A DNA stretch of 64,000 bases. Source: Bradyrhizobium sp. (GTDB lineage Bacteria; Pseudomonadota; Alphaproteobacteria; Rhizobiales; Beijerinckiaceae). Under the pieces are notes generated by a model. The model was not told the DNA's origin. It saw nothing but the letters and a program-made list of their open reading frames with translations, and did not search any database. A program made the position numbers and the translations under genes. The stretch spans positions 31,076 through 95,075 of the forward strand of contig SSMV01000089.1 in assembly GCA_004799435.1 (NCBI GenBank), written 5' to 3'. Of this stretch, positions 1-10,085 are shown piece by piece; position 1 is the first letter of the stretch, and each line of letters starts with the position of its first letter.

Positions 1-794
1 CCCGGCTCATAGACATAGAGAAAGAAGGTCTGTTGCACCGCGTGCTTGTGCGGACCGGTCTCGATAAAGACGCCGTTCTCCAGAAAAATATCGGCCGCCC
101 GCAACACGTCTTCGCGACTGTCGAGCGCGAAGGTCAGGTGGTGGAACCGCCCCTTCACGCCATGCGCCTCGCGCGTATAGGCGAAGTCGTAGCTCTTGTT
201 GGTGCAGGTGAGCCACATGCCGGCCTCGACGCCATTGTCGAGCACGATCTGCTCGGTGAGGCGGAAGCCGAGTGTGCGCTGGAAGAATTCGCGGTTGGCG
301 GCGATGTCGGCGGCCAGACAGTTGAAATGGTCGATGCGACGCACATTGACGCCGCGTGCGGGAAAACGTTGCGCCTGGTTCTTCAACGCGGGCCGCAGCG
401 CGGGCGGCGCCTCGTACCATTCGGTCTCGTAATAGAGTTCGAGGAGATGGCCGTCGGGATCGCGAAACTGAAAGGCCGGGCCATGGCCGAGTTCCCCATC
501 GATCCAGCCGACGCCCGCGCCGGCCGCCTTCAGGGCTTCGACCCGGCGCGCCAGCGCCTGCGGGCTGCGCGCGCGAAAACCCGCATGACCGAGGCCGGAG
601 GTCTTCGCGCCGGTCAATTTCAGGCAATAGCGCTGGTAGTCGTCCCAGCCGCGCAGGTAGACCGATTCGCCCTTGCGGCCGCTCTCGGTCATGCCCAGCA
701 CGTTGACGAAGAAATCGAGGCTCTTCTGCGGTGTCGCGGTGAGGAGTTCGAGATGCCCGAGATGCGCGACGTCCAGAATCGGTTCCTCGTTCAA
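1..794 (-). CDS. VOC family extradiol ring-cleavage dioxygenase-like protein (C-terminus truncated by window edge)
   Basis: Reverse-strand reading gives ...EEPILDVAHLGHLELLTATPQKSLDFFVNVLGMTESGRKGESVYLRGWDDYQ...RRIDHFNCLAADIAANREFFQRTLGFRLTEQIVLDNGVEAGMWLTCTNKSYDFAYTREAHGVKGRFHHLTFALDSRED..., two glyoxalase/VOC modules; probable TTG start. It runs off the window, so it is absent from the ORF track in this frame. Confidence 0.75.
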   Translation of the reverse strand, partial: MNEEPILDVAHLGHLELLTATPQKSLDFFVNVLGMTESGRKGESVYLRGWDDYQRYCLKLTGAKTSGLGHAGFRARSPQALARRVEALKAAGAGVGWIDGELGHGPAFQFRDPDGHLLELYYETEWYEAPPALRPALKNQAQRFPARGVNVRRIDHFNCLAADIAANREFFQRTLGFRLTEQIVLDNGVEAGMWLTCTNKSYDFAYTREAHGVKGRFHHLTFALDSREDVLRAADIFLENGVFIETGPHKHAVQQTFFLYVYEP

Positions 795-1024
795 ACGCCG
801 CCTTCCCCTTGTCTCACTGTCGAATTGGCTATCACGCGCCAAAGCGGGCCGTCGCCTCGCAACTGCAACCCCTGACATTCGTTTTTGCTATAGGGCCGCG
901 CCGATAGCCGGCCGGCGCCTTGCCATCGGCTGGCGCAGTCGCAAGGAAATCCGCGCCGGTCGCCGCGCGTCGCCGGCGGCCCGCGCAAATGGTTTTGCTT
1001 GCAGGCGGTCCGCCGCGGCTCAGA

Positions 1025-1789
1025 TCAGTCGGCGGCCGGCGGCGCCGCGCCGCGGCGCAGTTTGGCTTCGTCTTTGTGCTTGGCGCTCTTGCCCGACGCC
1101 TCCTTGCCCGCGGCGCCCTTGGCGGCGGCGGGCTTTTTGGCGGCGGCCGTTTTGGCGACTTGCGCCGGTTTGACATGCGGCGCGCACCAGCCGGGCAGGT
1201 AGCTCGCGTCCTCGGTCTTGGCCAGCGTGGTCGCATGCTCCAGCGCGGTGTCGAAATCCTTGCGCAATTCCTTCGCCTTTATGCGGGGGCGCAGAAAATC
1301 GGCCCAGAGGAATTCGGAGAATGGGGTCGTGTCCTTGGCGAAGCCGCCGGCGCTGCGCAATTCGCCGGCCAGCGAGCGGTAGGGGTCGTCGACCAGGTCT
1401 TCCACCGTCTTGGGCAGATCGGCGAAATCGCGCCGCTTGCCGTTGGCGTCGTAAGGATGCGCCCAACCGTGGAATTCCATCACATTCCAGAAGGTCTCGA
1501 GGTCGAGCTTGCGCAGATCGGCGACGATGACGACGAAAACGCTCTCAAGGCCCTCGTCATGCAGCGCGCGCACAAGATGATGGTGATCGACGAGAAAGGA
1601 GCGCTCGCTCGGCCCGATGACCACCGGCGCCAGATGATGGGCGAGAAAGCCGTCCGCCTTCTTGCCGCCGCGCGCCGCCCAGGCTTTGCGCTTGAGCGCG
1701 ACTTCGCGCAGGCCGACCGTCATCTGGGTCGGCCGCAGCTTGGGAATGGGCGTCGGGTGCAGGACGGGTTCGTGAATTGCGTAACTCAT
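1025..1789 (-). CDS. ParB-like nuclease/partition-domain family protein (ParBc_2-like)
   Basis: Product from internal ATG MSYAIHEPVLHPTPIPKLRPTQMTVGLREVALKRKAW... with conserved VIGPSERSFLVDHHHLVRAL; Lys/Ala-rich C-terminal tail. Confidence 0.65.
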   Translation of the reverse strand: MSYAIHEPVLHPTPIPKLRPTQMTVGLREVALKRKAWAARGGKKADGFLAHHLAPVVIGPSERSFLVDHHHLVRALHDEGLESVFVVIVADLRKLDLETFWNVMEFHGWAHPYDANGKRRDFADLPKTVEDLVDDPYRSLAGELRSAGGFAKDTTPFSEFLWADFLRPRIKAKELRKDFDTALEHATTLAKTEDASYLPGWCAPHVKPAQVAKTAAAKKPAAAKGAAGKEASGKSAKHKDEAKLRRGAAPPAAD

Positions 1790-2002
1790 GTTGCGTAACT
1801 CTTGGCCGTTCGCTCTGGCGGCCGGATGACCGCGGGGGCGACCATGGTACAGCCCCCAGAACCCGTCAAATTGGCCGGCTCGCCGCAAAACCGCCGGCCC
1901 CCGGCGTCAAAGGCGATTTCCGGCGGGGATTTGACCCATTTGGGCAAATCATGTTTTGTCGCGCCGCTTCCTCGAACAGAACCGAAACGGCTTTCCGAGA
2001 CC

Positions 2003-4648
2003 ATGCGGCCAGAGCGCTACAACGTCCGCGAATCCGAGCAGAAATGGCAGAAGACCTGGGCCGAAAAGTCCGTTTTCGCCACCCAGAACGAGGACCCGCG
2101 CCCCAAATATTATGTGCTCGAGATGTTCCCCTATCCGTCGGGGCGCATCCACATGGGCCATGTACGCAACTATGCGATGGGCGACGTGGTCGCCCGCTAC
2201 AAGCGGGCGCGCGGCTTCAACGTGCTGCATCCGATGGGCTGGGATGCTTTCGGCATGCCGGCCGAAAACGCCGCGATGCAAAATGCGACCCATCCCGCCA
2301 AATGGACCTACGCCAATATTGCGACGATGCGCGCCCAGCTCAAATCGATGGGCCTATCGCTCGACTGGTCGCGCGAGGTGGCGACCTGCGATCCGAGCTA
2401 CTATCGCCACCAGCAGAAATTGTTTCTCGATTTTCTCGCGAGCGGCCTCGTGGCGCGCAAGAAATCGAAGGTCAACTGGGACCCGGTCGACAACACCGTG
2501 CTGGCCAATGAGCAGGTGGTTGAGGGACGCGGCTGGCGCTCGGGCGCGCCGGTCGAACAGCGCGAACTGACGCAGTGGTTCCTCAAGATCAGCGACTATT
2601 CCGACGAATTGCTCGCCGCGCTCGATCATCTCGATCGCTGGCCCGAAAAAGTACGCCTGATGCAGCGCAACTGGATCGGCCGCTCCGAGGGCATGCTGGT
2701 GCGTTTCGCGATCGATCCCGCTTCGCGTGGGCGCCTCGCGGACGCGCCCGAGGCGCGCGAACTCGAAATCTACACGACGAGGCCCGACACGCTGTTTGGC
2801 GCGAAATTCATGGCTATCGCCCCCGATCATCCGCTGGCGGGCGCGGCGGCGCGCCACGATCCCAAGCTCGCCGCTTTCATCGAGGAATGCCGGCGCATGG
2901 GCACTTCGGTGGCGGCGATCGAGACGGCGGAAAAGAAGGGCTATGACACCGGCCTTCGCGTAATCCATCCGTTTGACGCGGGCTGGCGGCTGCCGGTCTA
3001 TGTCGCCAATTTCATCCTGATGGACTACGGCACCGGCGCGATCTTCGGCTGCCCGGCGCATGACCAGCGCGATCTCGATTTCGTCAATGTCTATGGTCTG
3101 GGCGCGACGGCGGTGGTCTGCCCGCCGGGCGTCGATCCGGCGAGTTTCGCGGTCGATAAGGTCGCTTATGACGGCGACGGCGTGATGATCAATTCGCGCT
3201 TCCTCAATGGCATGACGATCGAGGCGGCCAAGGCCGAAGTCGCAAAGCGACTGGAGACGCAGACCATCGGCAATCGATCGCAGGGCCAGCGGCAGGTCAA
3301 TTACAAGCTGCGCGACTGGGGCATTTCCCGCCAGCGCTACTGGGGCTGCCCGATCCCGATCATTCATTGCGAGGCCGACGGAATCGTTCCGGTTCCGGAA
3401 AAGGACTTGCCCGTCAGATTGCCCGACGACGTGACTTTCGACGCGCCTGGCAATCCGCTCGATCGCCATCCGACCTGGAAGCATGTCACCTGTCCGCAAT
3501 GCGGCCGCGACGCGCGGCGCGAGACGGACACGATGGATACGTTCGTCGATTCCTCGTGGTATTTCGCCCGCTTCACCGATCCGTGGAACGAGACCGCGCC
3601 GACGACGCCGGCCATCGTCGATCGCTGGCTGCCGGTCGATCAATATATCGGCGGCATCGAGCACGCGATCCTGCATCTCCTCTATTCGCGCTTCTTCACC
3701 CGCGCGATGCGCGGCAGTGGCCATCTCGATCTCGACGAGCCCTTCGCTGGCCTGTTCACCCAGGGGATGGTCGTTCACGAGACCTATCGCGACGCCGAGG
3801 GGCGCTGGATCGCGCCGAGCGAAGTGCGCGTCGAGGCCGAGGATGGCGGCCGGCGCGCCTATGCGCTGGCTGGCGACAGCGCGCTCGAGATCGGCCCGAT
3901 CGAGAAAATGTCGAAGTCGAAGCGCAACACAATCGACCCCGACGAGATCATCGCCAGCTACGGCGCCGACACGGCGCGCTGGTTCATGCTGTCGGACTCG
4001 CCCCCCGAACGCGACGTCATCTGGACCGAGGCGGGCGTGCAGGGCTCCTATAAGCAGGTTCAGCGCCTGTGGCGGCTGACCTGCGAAATCGAGCGGATCG
4101 TCGGGCCTGACCGCCCGGCGCGGCCGGCCGCCTTCTCCGAGGCCGCGAGCGCGGTGCGCCGCGCCGCCCATGGCGCGCTGGCCAAGATCGAGGATGAGAT
4201 CGAGCGGCTGCGCTTCAATGTCTGCATCGCGACGATCTACGAACTCGCCAACACACTGGGTACGGCGGTCGGCCAAATCGAGACGGAGACGGTTCCTGAC
4301 GATTTGCGCTGGGCCTTCGCCGAGGCCGGCGATATTCTTGTCCACGCCTTCGCGCCGATGATGCCCCATCTGGCCGAGGAATGCTGGCAGGTTCTCGGGC
4401 ATAAGACGCTCGTTGCGATGAGCCCGTGGCCGCTCGCCGACCGCAGCCTGACCGTCGCCGCCCAAATGACGCTGCCGGTTCAGGTCAACGGCCGCAAACG
4501 CGACGAATTGACCATCGGCCGCGACGCTTCCGACGCCGAAATCGAGGCCGGCGCGCTGGCCCTCGACGCCGTGCGCCGGGCGATGGATAATAAGCCGGCC
4601 CGGAAGGTGATCATCGTTCCCCAGAGGATCGTCAATGTCGTGGTCTGA
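2003..4648 (+). CDS. leuS: leucine--tRNA ligase
   Basis: [19 protein letters not shown]..., [14 protein letters not shown] (HIGH-type), [13 protein letters not shown] (KMSKS); ORF opens upstream at 1802 but the homologous start is about 2003. Confidence 0.97.
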   Translation: MRPERYNVRESEQKWQKTWAEKSVFATQNEDPRPKYYVLEMFPYPSGRIHMGHVRNYAMGDVVARYKRARGFNVLHPMGWDAFGMPAENAAMQNATHPAKWTYANIATMRAQLKSMGLSLDWSREVATCDPSYYRHQQKLFLDFLASGLVARKKSKVNWDPVDNTVLANEQVVEGRGWRSGAPVEQRELTQWFLKISDYSDELLAALDHLDRWPEKVRLMQRNWIGRSEGMLVRFAIDPASRGRLADAPEARELEIYTTRPDTLFGAKFMAIAPDHPLAGAAARHDPKLAAFIEECRRMGTSVAAIETAEKKGYDTGLRVIHPFDAGWRLPVYVANFILMDYGTGAIFGCPAHDQRDLDFVNVYGLGATAVVCPPGVDPASFAVDKVAYDGDGVMINSRFLNGMTIEAAKAEVAKRLETQTIGNRSQGQRQVNYKLRDWGISRQRYWGCPIPIIHCEADGIVPVPEKDLPVRLPDDVTFDAPGNPLDRHPTWKHVTCPQCGRDARRETDTMDTFVDSSWYFARFTDPWNETAPTTPAIVDRWLPVDQYIGGIEHAILHLLYSRFFTRAMRGSGHLDLDEPFAGLFTQGMVVHETYRDAEGRWIAPSEVRVEAEDGGRRAYALAGDSALEIGPIEKMSKSKRNTIDPDEIIASYGADTARWFMLSDSPPERDVIWTEAGVQGSYKQVQRLWRLTCEIERIVGPDRPARPAAFSEAASAVRRAAHGALAKIEDEIERLRFNVCIATIYELANTLGTAVGQIETETVPDDLRWAFAEAGDILVHAFAPMMPHLAEECWQVLGHKTLVAMSPWPLADRSLTVAAQMTLPVQVNGRKRDELTIGRDASDAEIEAGALALDAVRRAMDNKPARKVIIVPQRIVNVVV

Positions 4649-5144
4649 TCGAGCGCGCGGCCTGGCCGCGCTGGCGCTGGCCCTTTCGCTGGGCGGCTGT
4701 TTCCAGCCGCTCTATAGCGAGGCCTCGCATCCGGGGCTGGTCGCCGATCTTCAAGCCGTCGAGGTCGCTCCGATCCCCGACCGCATCGGCCATTATCTCG
4801 GCGACGACCTCATCAGCAGTCTCAACGGCACCGGCTCGACGCCGGCCGCCAAATATCGGCTGACCGTCACCCTGACGCAGACCACGCAGACGCCGACCAT
4901 TGAATCCCAGACCAACGCGGCCGATGCGGCGACGATCCTCGGCCTGGCGAAATTCACGCTGATCAAGATCGACGGCGGGCAATTGGTCTTTCGCGGCGAA
5001 GCGACCACCGCCGCCGTCTATGACCGTACGCTGCAGGGCTTCGCCGATCTGCGCGCCGAGCGCGACGCCGAAATCCGCATCGCGCGTGCGCTGGCCGACG
5101 AGATTTCGCTCCGCGTCGCCGGCGCGCTCGGCGACAAGAGCTGA
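4635..5144 (+). CDS. lptE: LPS-assembly lipoprotein LptE-like
   Basis: Lipobox [13 protein letters not shown], size 169 aa, position directly after leuS as in many proteobacteria; 14-nt overlap with leuS. Confidence 0.8.
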   Translation: MSWSDRARGLAALALALSLGGCFQPLYSEASHPGLVADLQAVEVAPIPDRIGHYLGDDLISSLNGTGSTPAAKYRLTVTLTQTTQTPTIESQTNAADAATILGLAKFTLIKIDGGQLVFRGEATTAAVYDRTLQGFADLRAERDAEIRIARALADEISLRVAGALGDKS

Positions 5145-5199
5145 TCGCAACTCCGCGCTAAAAAGACGCGGCGATCCGCGCGCCGTCGCCAGACCCGAC

Positions 5200-5733
5200 A
5201 TGCCCCGTCTTTTTGCCGCCCTGTCTCTTCCCGTCGCGGTCACTGCGACGCTTAGCGAGGCGCGCGGCGGCGTTCCGGGCGCGCGCTGGATTGAGCCAGG
5301 CGACTATCACGTCACGTTGCGCTTCATCGGCGACATCGACGCCGATGTCGCCCGCGATGTCGCCGAGGCGCTGGCGGGGGTGCGCCGCGCGCCCTTCGCG
5401 GTCGAATTCGACGGGTTCGGCTCCTTCGGCGGCGACAGACCGCGCGCCATCGTCGCCCGCATCAAGCGATACCAGCCGCTCGTCGAATTGCAGGGTGAAT
5501 TAGAGCGCCGATTGCGGCGGATCGGACTTGCCCCGGAGACGCGCAATTTCACGCCCCATGTCACGCTAGCTCGGCTGCGCGCCGCCTCGCCGGTCGCGGT
5601 CGCGCACTATCTCGGCGCGCGCGGCGGCTTCGCGGCGCCCACCTTCGAAGCAGAAGCCTTCTCGCTTTTTTCCTCGCGCGATTCCGTCGGCGGCGGCCCC
5701 TATGTGGTCGAGGTCGATTATCCGCTTGTCTGA
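5200..5733 (+). CDS. thpR: RNA 2',3'-cyclic phosphodiesterase (2H family, ThpR/LigT)
   Basis: MPRLFAALSLPVAV..., two HxT motifs (YHVTLRFIG, FTPHVTLARL). Confidence 0.9.
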   Translation: MPRLFAALSLPVAVTATLSEARGGVPGARWIEPGDYHVTLRFIGDIDADVARDVAEALAGVRRAPFAVEFDGFGSFGGDRPRAIVARIKRYQPLVELQGELERRLRRIGLAPETRNFTPHVTLARLRAASPVAVAHYLGARGGFAAPTFEAEAFSLFSSRDSVGGGPYVVEVDYPLV

Positions 5734-5841
5734 GGCGGGCGCCGATTCAAGGCCATGCGGATTGCGGCGTGGCGTATTGCTGGCGTATCGTGCCTGTCTG
5801 TCGGGCCCAGTTGGCGCGGCGCGTGGAGGAGGCCTGGGGCG

Positions 5842-6318
5842 ATGAGCGATATGGACAGCGATGCGGCGCAGATGACGGGCGGCGCGAAGCCCTCCCTGCC
5901 GCAAGCCGGCGGCCTCGCCGCCTCGCCCGAGGCCGTCGGCGACGCCGAACGCAACCCGATCTTCGATGCGCTGGTCGCTACCGGCGAGGAGGATGTCGCC
6001 GGGCTGGTCGCTTATTCGATCTACAAGCAGAATAAGCGGGCCTGGCTCGACGATTTCATCAAGACGACCGGCCGGGCGCCGAGCGAAGCCGAGAGCCGCT
6101 CCTACATCATCGGCGAAAGCACCGAGCGCCGCCTGTCGATCTATCGCCGCCTCGCGGACCTGACGCTGACGGGCGAATCCCCGGGACGCCTGGGCGCGCG
6201 TAAGCCCGTGTCGTCGATCGGCTCGGCGACCGGCGCACTCTGGGCGCTGGCGATCGTCGTCGCCCTGGCCGTGCTGCTGCTGGCGATCCACGCTGGCTAT
6301 TTCAACGGCGCCAAATAA
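5842..6318 (+). CDS. hypothetical protein with C-terminal transmembrane helix
   Basis: MSDMDSDAAQMTGG... ending ALWALAIVVALAVLLLAIHAGYFNGAK; start chosen at internal ATG. Confidence 0.6.
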   Translation: MSDMDSDAAQMTGGAKPSLPQAGGLAASPEAVGDAERNPIFDALVATGEEDVAGLVAYSIYKQNKRAWLDDFIKTTGRAPSEAESRSYIIGESTERRLSIYRRLADLTLTGESPGRLGARKPVSSIGSATGALWALAIVVALAVLLLAIHAGYFNGAK

Positions 6319-7638
6319 TCAGCGCACGAGGGTCAGCCGACGGGCGGCTCGCGTCACGCCGGTATAGAGCCAGCGTGCGCTATGCTCGCGGAAGGCGCGG
6401 CTCTCGTCGAACAGGGTCAGCGAATCCCATTGCGACCCCTGCGCCTTATGGACGGTGAGCGCGTAGCCGTAATCGAATTCGTCGGATTCGCGTCGCAGCG
6501 GGTAGGGCAGATCGGCTTCGCCGCCCTCGAAGAACTGCCTGAGCGTCGCGACCTTGACGGAAGCGCGGCCGAGATCGTCTTCCGAACGCAAGGTCATGCG
6601 CACGAAATCCTTGCGCATCGCCGCCAGCGTCTCGACCCGCCACAGGCCGCCGTTGATCAGGCCCTTGACGCGGTCGTTGCGCAGACAGACCAGCTTGTCG
6701 CCGGCCGCCGGCAAAGGCTCGCTGAAGCCCTTGAGCTCCCGGATGCGCTGATTATAGAGCCGGCGTGTGCGATTGACCCCGACCAGCACCTGATCGGCTT
6801 CGAGCACATCGGCGCTCGCCACTTCGGCGCGGCGGATGACGCGCGTCGCGCCATAGACGCCATAGGGGATTTCCCCGCCCGAGCGCACGATCTCGGAAAG
6901 GCGGATGATCGGATCGTTCTCCGCCTGACGATGGATCTGCGTCAGCATGGCGTCGGGCTCGGCCTCGGTGAAAAAGCCGCCGCCCTTGACGGGGGGCAAT
7001 TGCGCCGGGTCGCCAAGCACGAGGATCGGCTTGCCGAAAGAGAGAAGATCGCGGCCAAGCTCGGCGTCGACCATGGAACATTCGTCAATGACGATCAGCG
7101 CGGCGCGCGAGGCCGGCCCGTCATGATTGAGCGTGAAGCTCGGCGCGCCGTCCTCGCCTTCGCTCGCCCGATAGATCAGCGCGTGAATGGTCGTGGCGCC
7201 GGTGCAACCCTTGGAGCGCATCACCAGCGCCGCCTTGCCGGTGAAGGCGGCAAAGGCGGTCTCGCCGGGAGCGGATTCGGCGAGGTGACGGGCGAGCGTG
7301 GTCTTGCCGACGCCGGCGTAGCCGAACAGGCGGAACACCTGCGGCTCGCCCTTTTTGAGCCAGCGTCCGACCTTGTCGAGGGCGGCCGTCTGTTCGCTCG
7401 ACCACTCGCGCGGCCGCGATTGCGCAGCGGGGGAGCGCGCCGGCTCGGCCGGCGGCGCCTTCGCCTCCGGCGTCGCCGCGACGGGCGCCGCGGGTTTCGG
7501 CGCACGCACGCGCTTCAGCCGCTGCAAATCGACTTCCGCGCCGCAGCGCGGGCAGATGACCGGCCGCTTGCCGAGGTCATAGAAGCGGGAGCCGCAGGCC
7601 TGGCAGAGGCGTTTGGCGCCGAGTTTGGTCTTGAGCAT
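6319..7638 (-). CDS. RecD-like superfamily 1 DNA helicase with N-terminal FYDLN-type zinc ribbon
   Basis: GYAGVGKTTLARH (Walker A), VIDECSMVD (Walker B), GDPAQLPPV, ALTVHKAQGSQWD; N-terminus MLKTKLGAKRLCQACGSRFYDLGKRPVICPRCG. Confidence 0.88.
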   Translation of the reverse strand: MLKTKLGAKRLCQACGSRFYDLGKRPVICPRCGAEVDLQRLKRVRAPKPAAPVAATPEAKAPPAEPARSPAAQSRPREWSSEQTAALDKVGRWLKKGEPQVFRLFGYAGVGKTTLARHLAESAPGETAFAAFTGKAALVMRSKGCTGATTIHALIYRASEGEDGAPSFTLNHDGPASRAALIVIDECSMVDAELGRDLLSFGKPILVLGDPAQLPPVKGGGFFTEAEPDAMLTQIHRQAENDPIIRLSEIVRSGGEIPYGVYGATRVIRRAEVASADVLEADQVLVGVNRTRRLYNQRIRELKGFSEPLPAAGDKLVCLRNDRVKGLINGGLWRVETLAAMRKDFVRMTLRSEDDLGRASVKVATLRQFFEGGEADLPYPLRRESDEFDYGYALTVHKAQGSQWDSLTLFDESRAFREHSARWLYTGVTRAARRLTLVR

Positions 7639-7926
7639 GGACTTTCTTGGCGCGGGCGGTCGCCGGGTTTGGCCCGTTGATAGCCGAAGGGGCGTCGGTC
7701 TGTAGAGATTTTCTTCAAGTTTTCGCTTCACGCTGCCGGTTTGGGCGAGTAGCCGCCCGCCGCCGCGCCGCAACCGGGCTTTGGGCCTTGAACCAGGAGC
7801 CCGCGAGGCCATATTTCACTCATCCGGGGCGCGTTCGCGCGGGTCCGGATCGGTTGAGACGGCAGCCGGGCGGGTTGTTCGCTTAAGAAGACCTGTTCGG
7901 CGGAGCGCCTGAAAGGGGCTTCGATC

Positions 7927-8355
7927 ATGGTGCGTGTGACGGCGCTGAGCTCGCCATTTTTGCTCGGCTTCGACGGCATCGAGCGTGCGCTCGATAAGGC
8001 GTCGAAATCCGCTGCGGACGGCTATCCTCCTTATAATATTGAGAGAATTGCCGCGCGCGACGGTTCGCCGGAGGTTCTGCGGATCACTTTGGCGGTTGCG
8101 GGTTTCGCCCAGGACCAGATCGAGGTGACGCAGGAGGAAAACCAGTTGGCGATCCGGGGTCGCCAGCAGGACGACAAGTCGCGCGACTATCTCCATCGCG
8201 GCATTGCCGCCCGCCAGTTTCAGCGCAGCTTTCTGCTTGCCGAAGGCATGCAGGTGCGCGGCGCCGAACTTGCGAATGGTTTGTTGTCGATCGATGTGGC
8301 CCGTCCGCAACCGGAAAGAACCGTGAAGAAGATCAATATCGTGGCGCGCGACTGA
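7927..8355 (+). CDS. small heat shock protein, Hsp20/alpha-crystallin family (IbpA-like)
   Basis: YPPYNIERIAARDGSPEVLRITLAVAGFAQDQIEVTQEENQLAIRGRQQ... ACD signature. Confidence 0.93.
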   Translation: MVRVTALSSPFLLGFDGIERALDKASKSAADGYPPYNIERIAARDGSPEVLRITLAVAGFAQDQIEVTQEENQLAIRGRQQDDKSRDYLHRGIAARQFQRSFLLAEGMQVRGAELANGLLSIDVARPQPERTVKKINIVARD

Positions 8356-8406
8356 TTTGAGTGTGCGCCAGGGCGCGCCGCGAGGCGGCCCGGAAGGAGT
8401 GGAGCG

Positions 8407-8682
8407 ATGAACTTTGCCAATGCGAGATTTGGCGCCTCCGGCGCTGAAGGATTGACCGCCCAGGAATTCGCGCATCTCGGCGGCGGCTCGATCGCCTATC
8501 TCAAGACCATCAAGTCCGAGGACGCCCAGCGGCTGTTCCCGCAGATCGAGGAAATCCGTCCCGGCCTGCAGCTTTTCGCCCTCATCGGCGCCGACGGCGC
8601 GCCGATCATGCTGACCGACTCGAAGGACGCGGCGATCGCCAACGCCTGGGAGCATGAGCTGGAGACGGTCAGCGTCCACTGA
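8407..8682 (+). CDS. DUF1150 family protein
   Basis: FAHLGGGSIAYLKTIKSEDAQRLFP...LFALIGADGAPIMLTDSKDAAIANAWEHEL; the Hsp20-DUF1150 pairing is familiar in alphaproteobacteria. Confidence 0.85.
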   Translation: MNFANARFGASGAEGLTAQEFAHLGGGSIAYLKTIKSEDAQRLFPQIEEIRPGLQLFALIGADGAPIMLTDSKDAAIANAWEHELETVSVH

Positions 8683-8745
8683 CGGACGCTGCCCCGGCCG
8701 TCCGAATCGTCTAAGAAGGACGCTTCTTTCGGACGGCGGAGCGCG

Positions 8746-9552
8746 ATGCGGGCCTATCTGGAACTCTTGCGCGAAGCGCTCGAAAAGGGCGTGGTCAAAG
8801 GCGATCGCACCGGCACGGGCGTGCGCTCGCTGTTTGGCCGCCAGATCCGTTTCGACCTCGCGCACGGGTTTCCGCTCGTCACGACCAAGAAGCTGCATCT
8901 CAAGGCGATCGTCCACGAGCTGATCTGGTTTCTCAACGGCGAAACCAACATCGCCTATCTGAAGAAAAACGGCGTTTCGATCTGGGACGAATGGGCCGAT
9001 TCCCAGGGCGAGCTGGGTCCGGTCTATGGCCGGCAATGGCGGGCCTGGGAGGGGCGCGACGGCCGCGTCTATGACCAGATCGCCTGGCTGATCGCCGAAA
9101 TCCGCCGCAACCCCAATTCGCGACGGCTGATCGTGTCGGCGTGGAACGTGCCGGACATCGAGCGCATGAAACTGCCGCCCTGCCATTGCCTGTTTCAATT
9201 CTATGTCGCCAACGGAAGGCTCTCCTGTCAGCTCTATCAGCGTTCGGCCGATCTCTTTCTCGGCGTGCCGTTCAACATCGCCAGCTACGCGCTGCTGACC
9301 CATCTGGTCGCGCGCGAATGCGGTCTTGAGGTCGGCGAATTCGTCCACACCTTCGGCGACGCGCATCTCTACGCCAATCACGAGGCGCAGGCGCGCGAGC
9401 AATTGTCGCGCGAGCCGCGCCCGCTGCCGCGCCTTGTGCTTAGTCCCGCCAGGCCTTCGCCGCGCGGCGCGCTATTCGATCTCGAGGCCGAGGCGATTCG
9501 CTTCGAGGGTTACGATCCCTGGCCGGCGATCAAAGCGCCGGTGGCGGTGTGA
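8746..9552 (+). CDS. thyA: thymidylate synthase
   Basis: [31 protein letters not shown]..., [12 protein letters not shown] active site. Confidence 0.98.
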   Translation: MRAYLELLREALEKGVVKGDRTGTGVRSLFGRQIRFDLAHGFPLVTTKKLHLKAIVHELIWFLNGETNIAYLKKNGVSIWDEWADSQGELGPVYGRQWRAWEGRDGRVYDQIAWLIAEIRRNPNSRRLIVSAWNVPDIERMKLPPCHCLFQFYVANGRLSCQLYQRSADLFLGVPFNIASYALLTHLVARECGLEVGEFVHTFGDAHLYANHEAQAREQLSREPRPLPRLVLSPARPSPRGALFDLEAEAIRFEGYDPWPAIKAPVAV

Positions 9553-10085
9553 CGGCGCCGCAGATTGTCCTGATCGCGGCGGTGGCGCGCAATGGCGTCA
9601 TCGGTGCAGCGAACGCCTTGCCCTGGCGCCTGTCGAGCGACCTCAAGCATTTCAAGGCGGCGACGCTGGGCAAGCCGCTCGTCATGGGCCGCAAGACCTA
9701 TCAGTCGATCGGGTCGCCGCTGCCCGGACGCATCACGATCGTCGTAACGCGCGATTCCCGTTTTGGCGCCGAGGGCGTCTCTGTCGCCCGCGGCATCGAC
9801 GAGGCGCTGAGCCTTGCGGAGGCGGCGGCGCGGGCGAACGGATCGAGCGAGATTATCGTCGCCGGTGGCGGCGAAATCTACGCCGAGACGATTGGCCGCG
9901 CGACGCGGCTGCTGATTACCGAAGTCGATCTTGCGCCCGATGGCGACGCGCGATTTCCGGCGATCGACGCCAAGCTGTGGCGCGAAGCGCGCCGCGAACC
10001 GGGCCAGCGCGGCCCCCGCGACGACGCGGATTTCGCTTTCGTCGAATATGAGCGGGTCACGCCCGGAAAATCTTTCCCGGATTGA
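9549..10085 (+). CDS. folA: dihydrofolate reductase
   Basis: [31 protein letters not shown]...[18 protein letters not shown] start overlapping the thyA stop. Confidence 0.95.
   Translation: MTAPQIVLIAAVARNGVIGAANALPWRLSSDLKHFKAATLGKPLVMGRKTYQSIGSPLPGRITIVVTRDSRFGAEGVSVARGIDEALSLAEAAARANGSSEIIVAGGGEIYAETIGRATRLLITEVDLAPDGDARFPAIDAKLWREARREPGQRGPRDDADFAFVEYERVTPGKSFPD

Noticed and set aside
33-875. 280-aa plus-strand ORF at the left edge
   Set aside because: Antisense to the VOC dioxygenase, whose reverse-strand protein has coherent paired VOC motifs.
2354-4465. 703-aa minus-strand ORF antisense to leuS
   Set aside because: Arg/Asp-rich mirror reading typical of high-GC antisense frames; leuS motifs on the plus strand are unambiguous.
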